Notes under the pieces: model-generated
Databases searched by the model: none
The model's input: the letters and a program-made list of their open reading frames with translations, nothing else
What the model was told of the DNA's origin: nothing
Part shown: in pieces, positions 63,437 through 64,000 of the stretch
How positions within the stretch are numbered: the first letter of the stretch is position 1
Layout: every line of letters starts with the position of its first letter
Assembly (NCBI GenBank): GCA_021613375.1
Contig: CM038726.1
Span: forward strand, 12,098,253-12,162,252
Source of the DNA: Megaleporinus macrocephalus
Taxonomy: Eukaryota > Chordata > Actinopteri > Characiformes > Anostomidae
Length of the DNA: 64,000 nt
Reading direction: 5' to 3'
Made by a program: the position numbers and the translations under genes

Positions 63437-64000
63437 CTGAAACATCCAAGCAAGTGTTTAAACTTAACTTTTTGAAAACTTTGTGTATAAGAAAATAAAT
63501 AATTTTAATAATCATTAACATTACATACATATGCATACATGTATCATTGCTGTATGTACTATAGAATTTTATATAATATTATATTCATATAAATATATAC
63601 AGTATATATGTTACACTGAAGTTCAACAAACCTCTAAATAAACAATTTACTTTGCAATAACATTGACATTGCATACCAGTCAGTCTTAAGTCCACTGAAT
63701 GGCCGTAATATTTTTCCAGGTGTCACGTGGGAAAAACGGGATAATTGCATGATAGGAGTGAAAAGAATGGTCGGTACAGTTATACACAATAACAGCCTAG
63801 CTACAATCCAAGTCAAGGACTTTCTTCTTTGTGAGTGTGCCTGTAATGTCGCAACAAGTTTATATTTTTGGCAGGCATGCACAGTTCTAGAGTTTCAGGG
63901 AGTTTGTCTGCTAATTTTGCTCATGAGCGCAGCTGATTCCGGAAAATGAGCCTGACATGAGGAAGCCAAACTTATGTTTCCACATTTTTTCTGTGTCATA
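63437..64000 (-). other. npr2 intron running off the window
   Basis: Upstream (minus sense) of the first visible npr2 exon. AT-rich; no further exon before the edge. Confidence 0.55.

Overview
This window is ordinary vertebrate chromosomal DNA from a ray-finned fish, most likely an otophysan teleost. Genes are split into short exons with GT/AG introns. The background is AT-rich and full of AT, CA/GT and GA microsatellites. The repeats are of types I associate with fish: Tc1-like elements, a ZMYM-type hAT, LINE 3' ends, and a short MITE-like family. There are no prokaryotic features, operons or CRISPR arrays. The order-level assignment is inference from repeat style only.

Two protein-coding genes can be rebuilt exon by exon, and they point toward each other. 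The left gene is spag8 (+ strand, 5061-14020). Its six coding exons splice in frame to 188 residues. SPAG8 is a sperm and ciliary axoneme protein. A CRE-like site and a RFX X-box-like site lie just upstream of its ATG. The right gene is npr2 (- strand, last coding base 21545, running off the right edge). It encodes the natriuretic peptide receptor B guanylate cyclase. Nineteen consecutive coding exons between 63436 and 21545 join without a phase error into the C-terminal 710 residues: the end of the ligand-binding ectodomain, the membrane span, the kinase-homology domain, the dimerisation helix, the cyclase domain and a short tail. The N-terminal exons are outside the window. A tail-to-tail NPR2/SPAG8 arrangement is also known in mammals, so the synteny supports both calls.

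Layout: 1-600, LINE reverse-transcriptase remnant. 2640-2960, fish repeat with a simple tail. 4290-4640, MITE-like repeat. 5061-14020, spag8, with a Tc1-like element with terminal inverted repeats in its last intron. 14021-21544, the space between the genes, mostly repeats, with a tandem duplication at 16850-17520. 21545-63436, npr2 exons in introns that hold an AT-cored palindrome (25337-25480), LINE debris, two Tc1-like remnants, a CpG-rich promoter-like block (47800-48280) and a decayed hAT element (48660-50913).

I saw nothing that looks like a new multi-gene system. The items most worth checking are the promoter-like block inside the npr2 intron, the fish-type npr2 C-terminus, the long palindrome and the spag8 promoter motifs.
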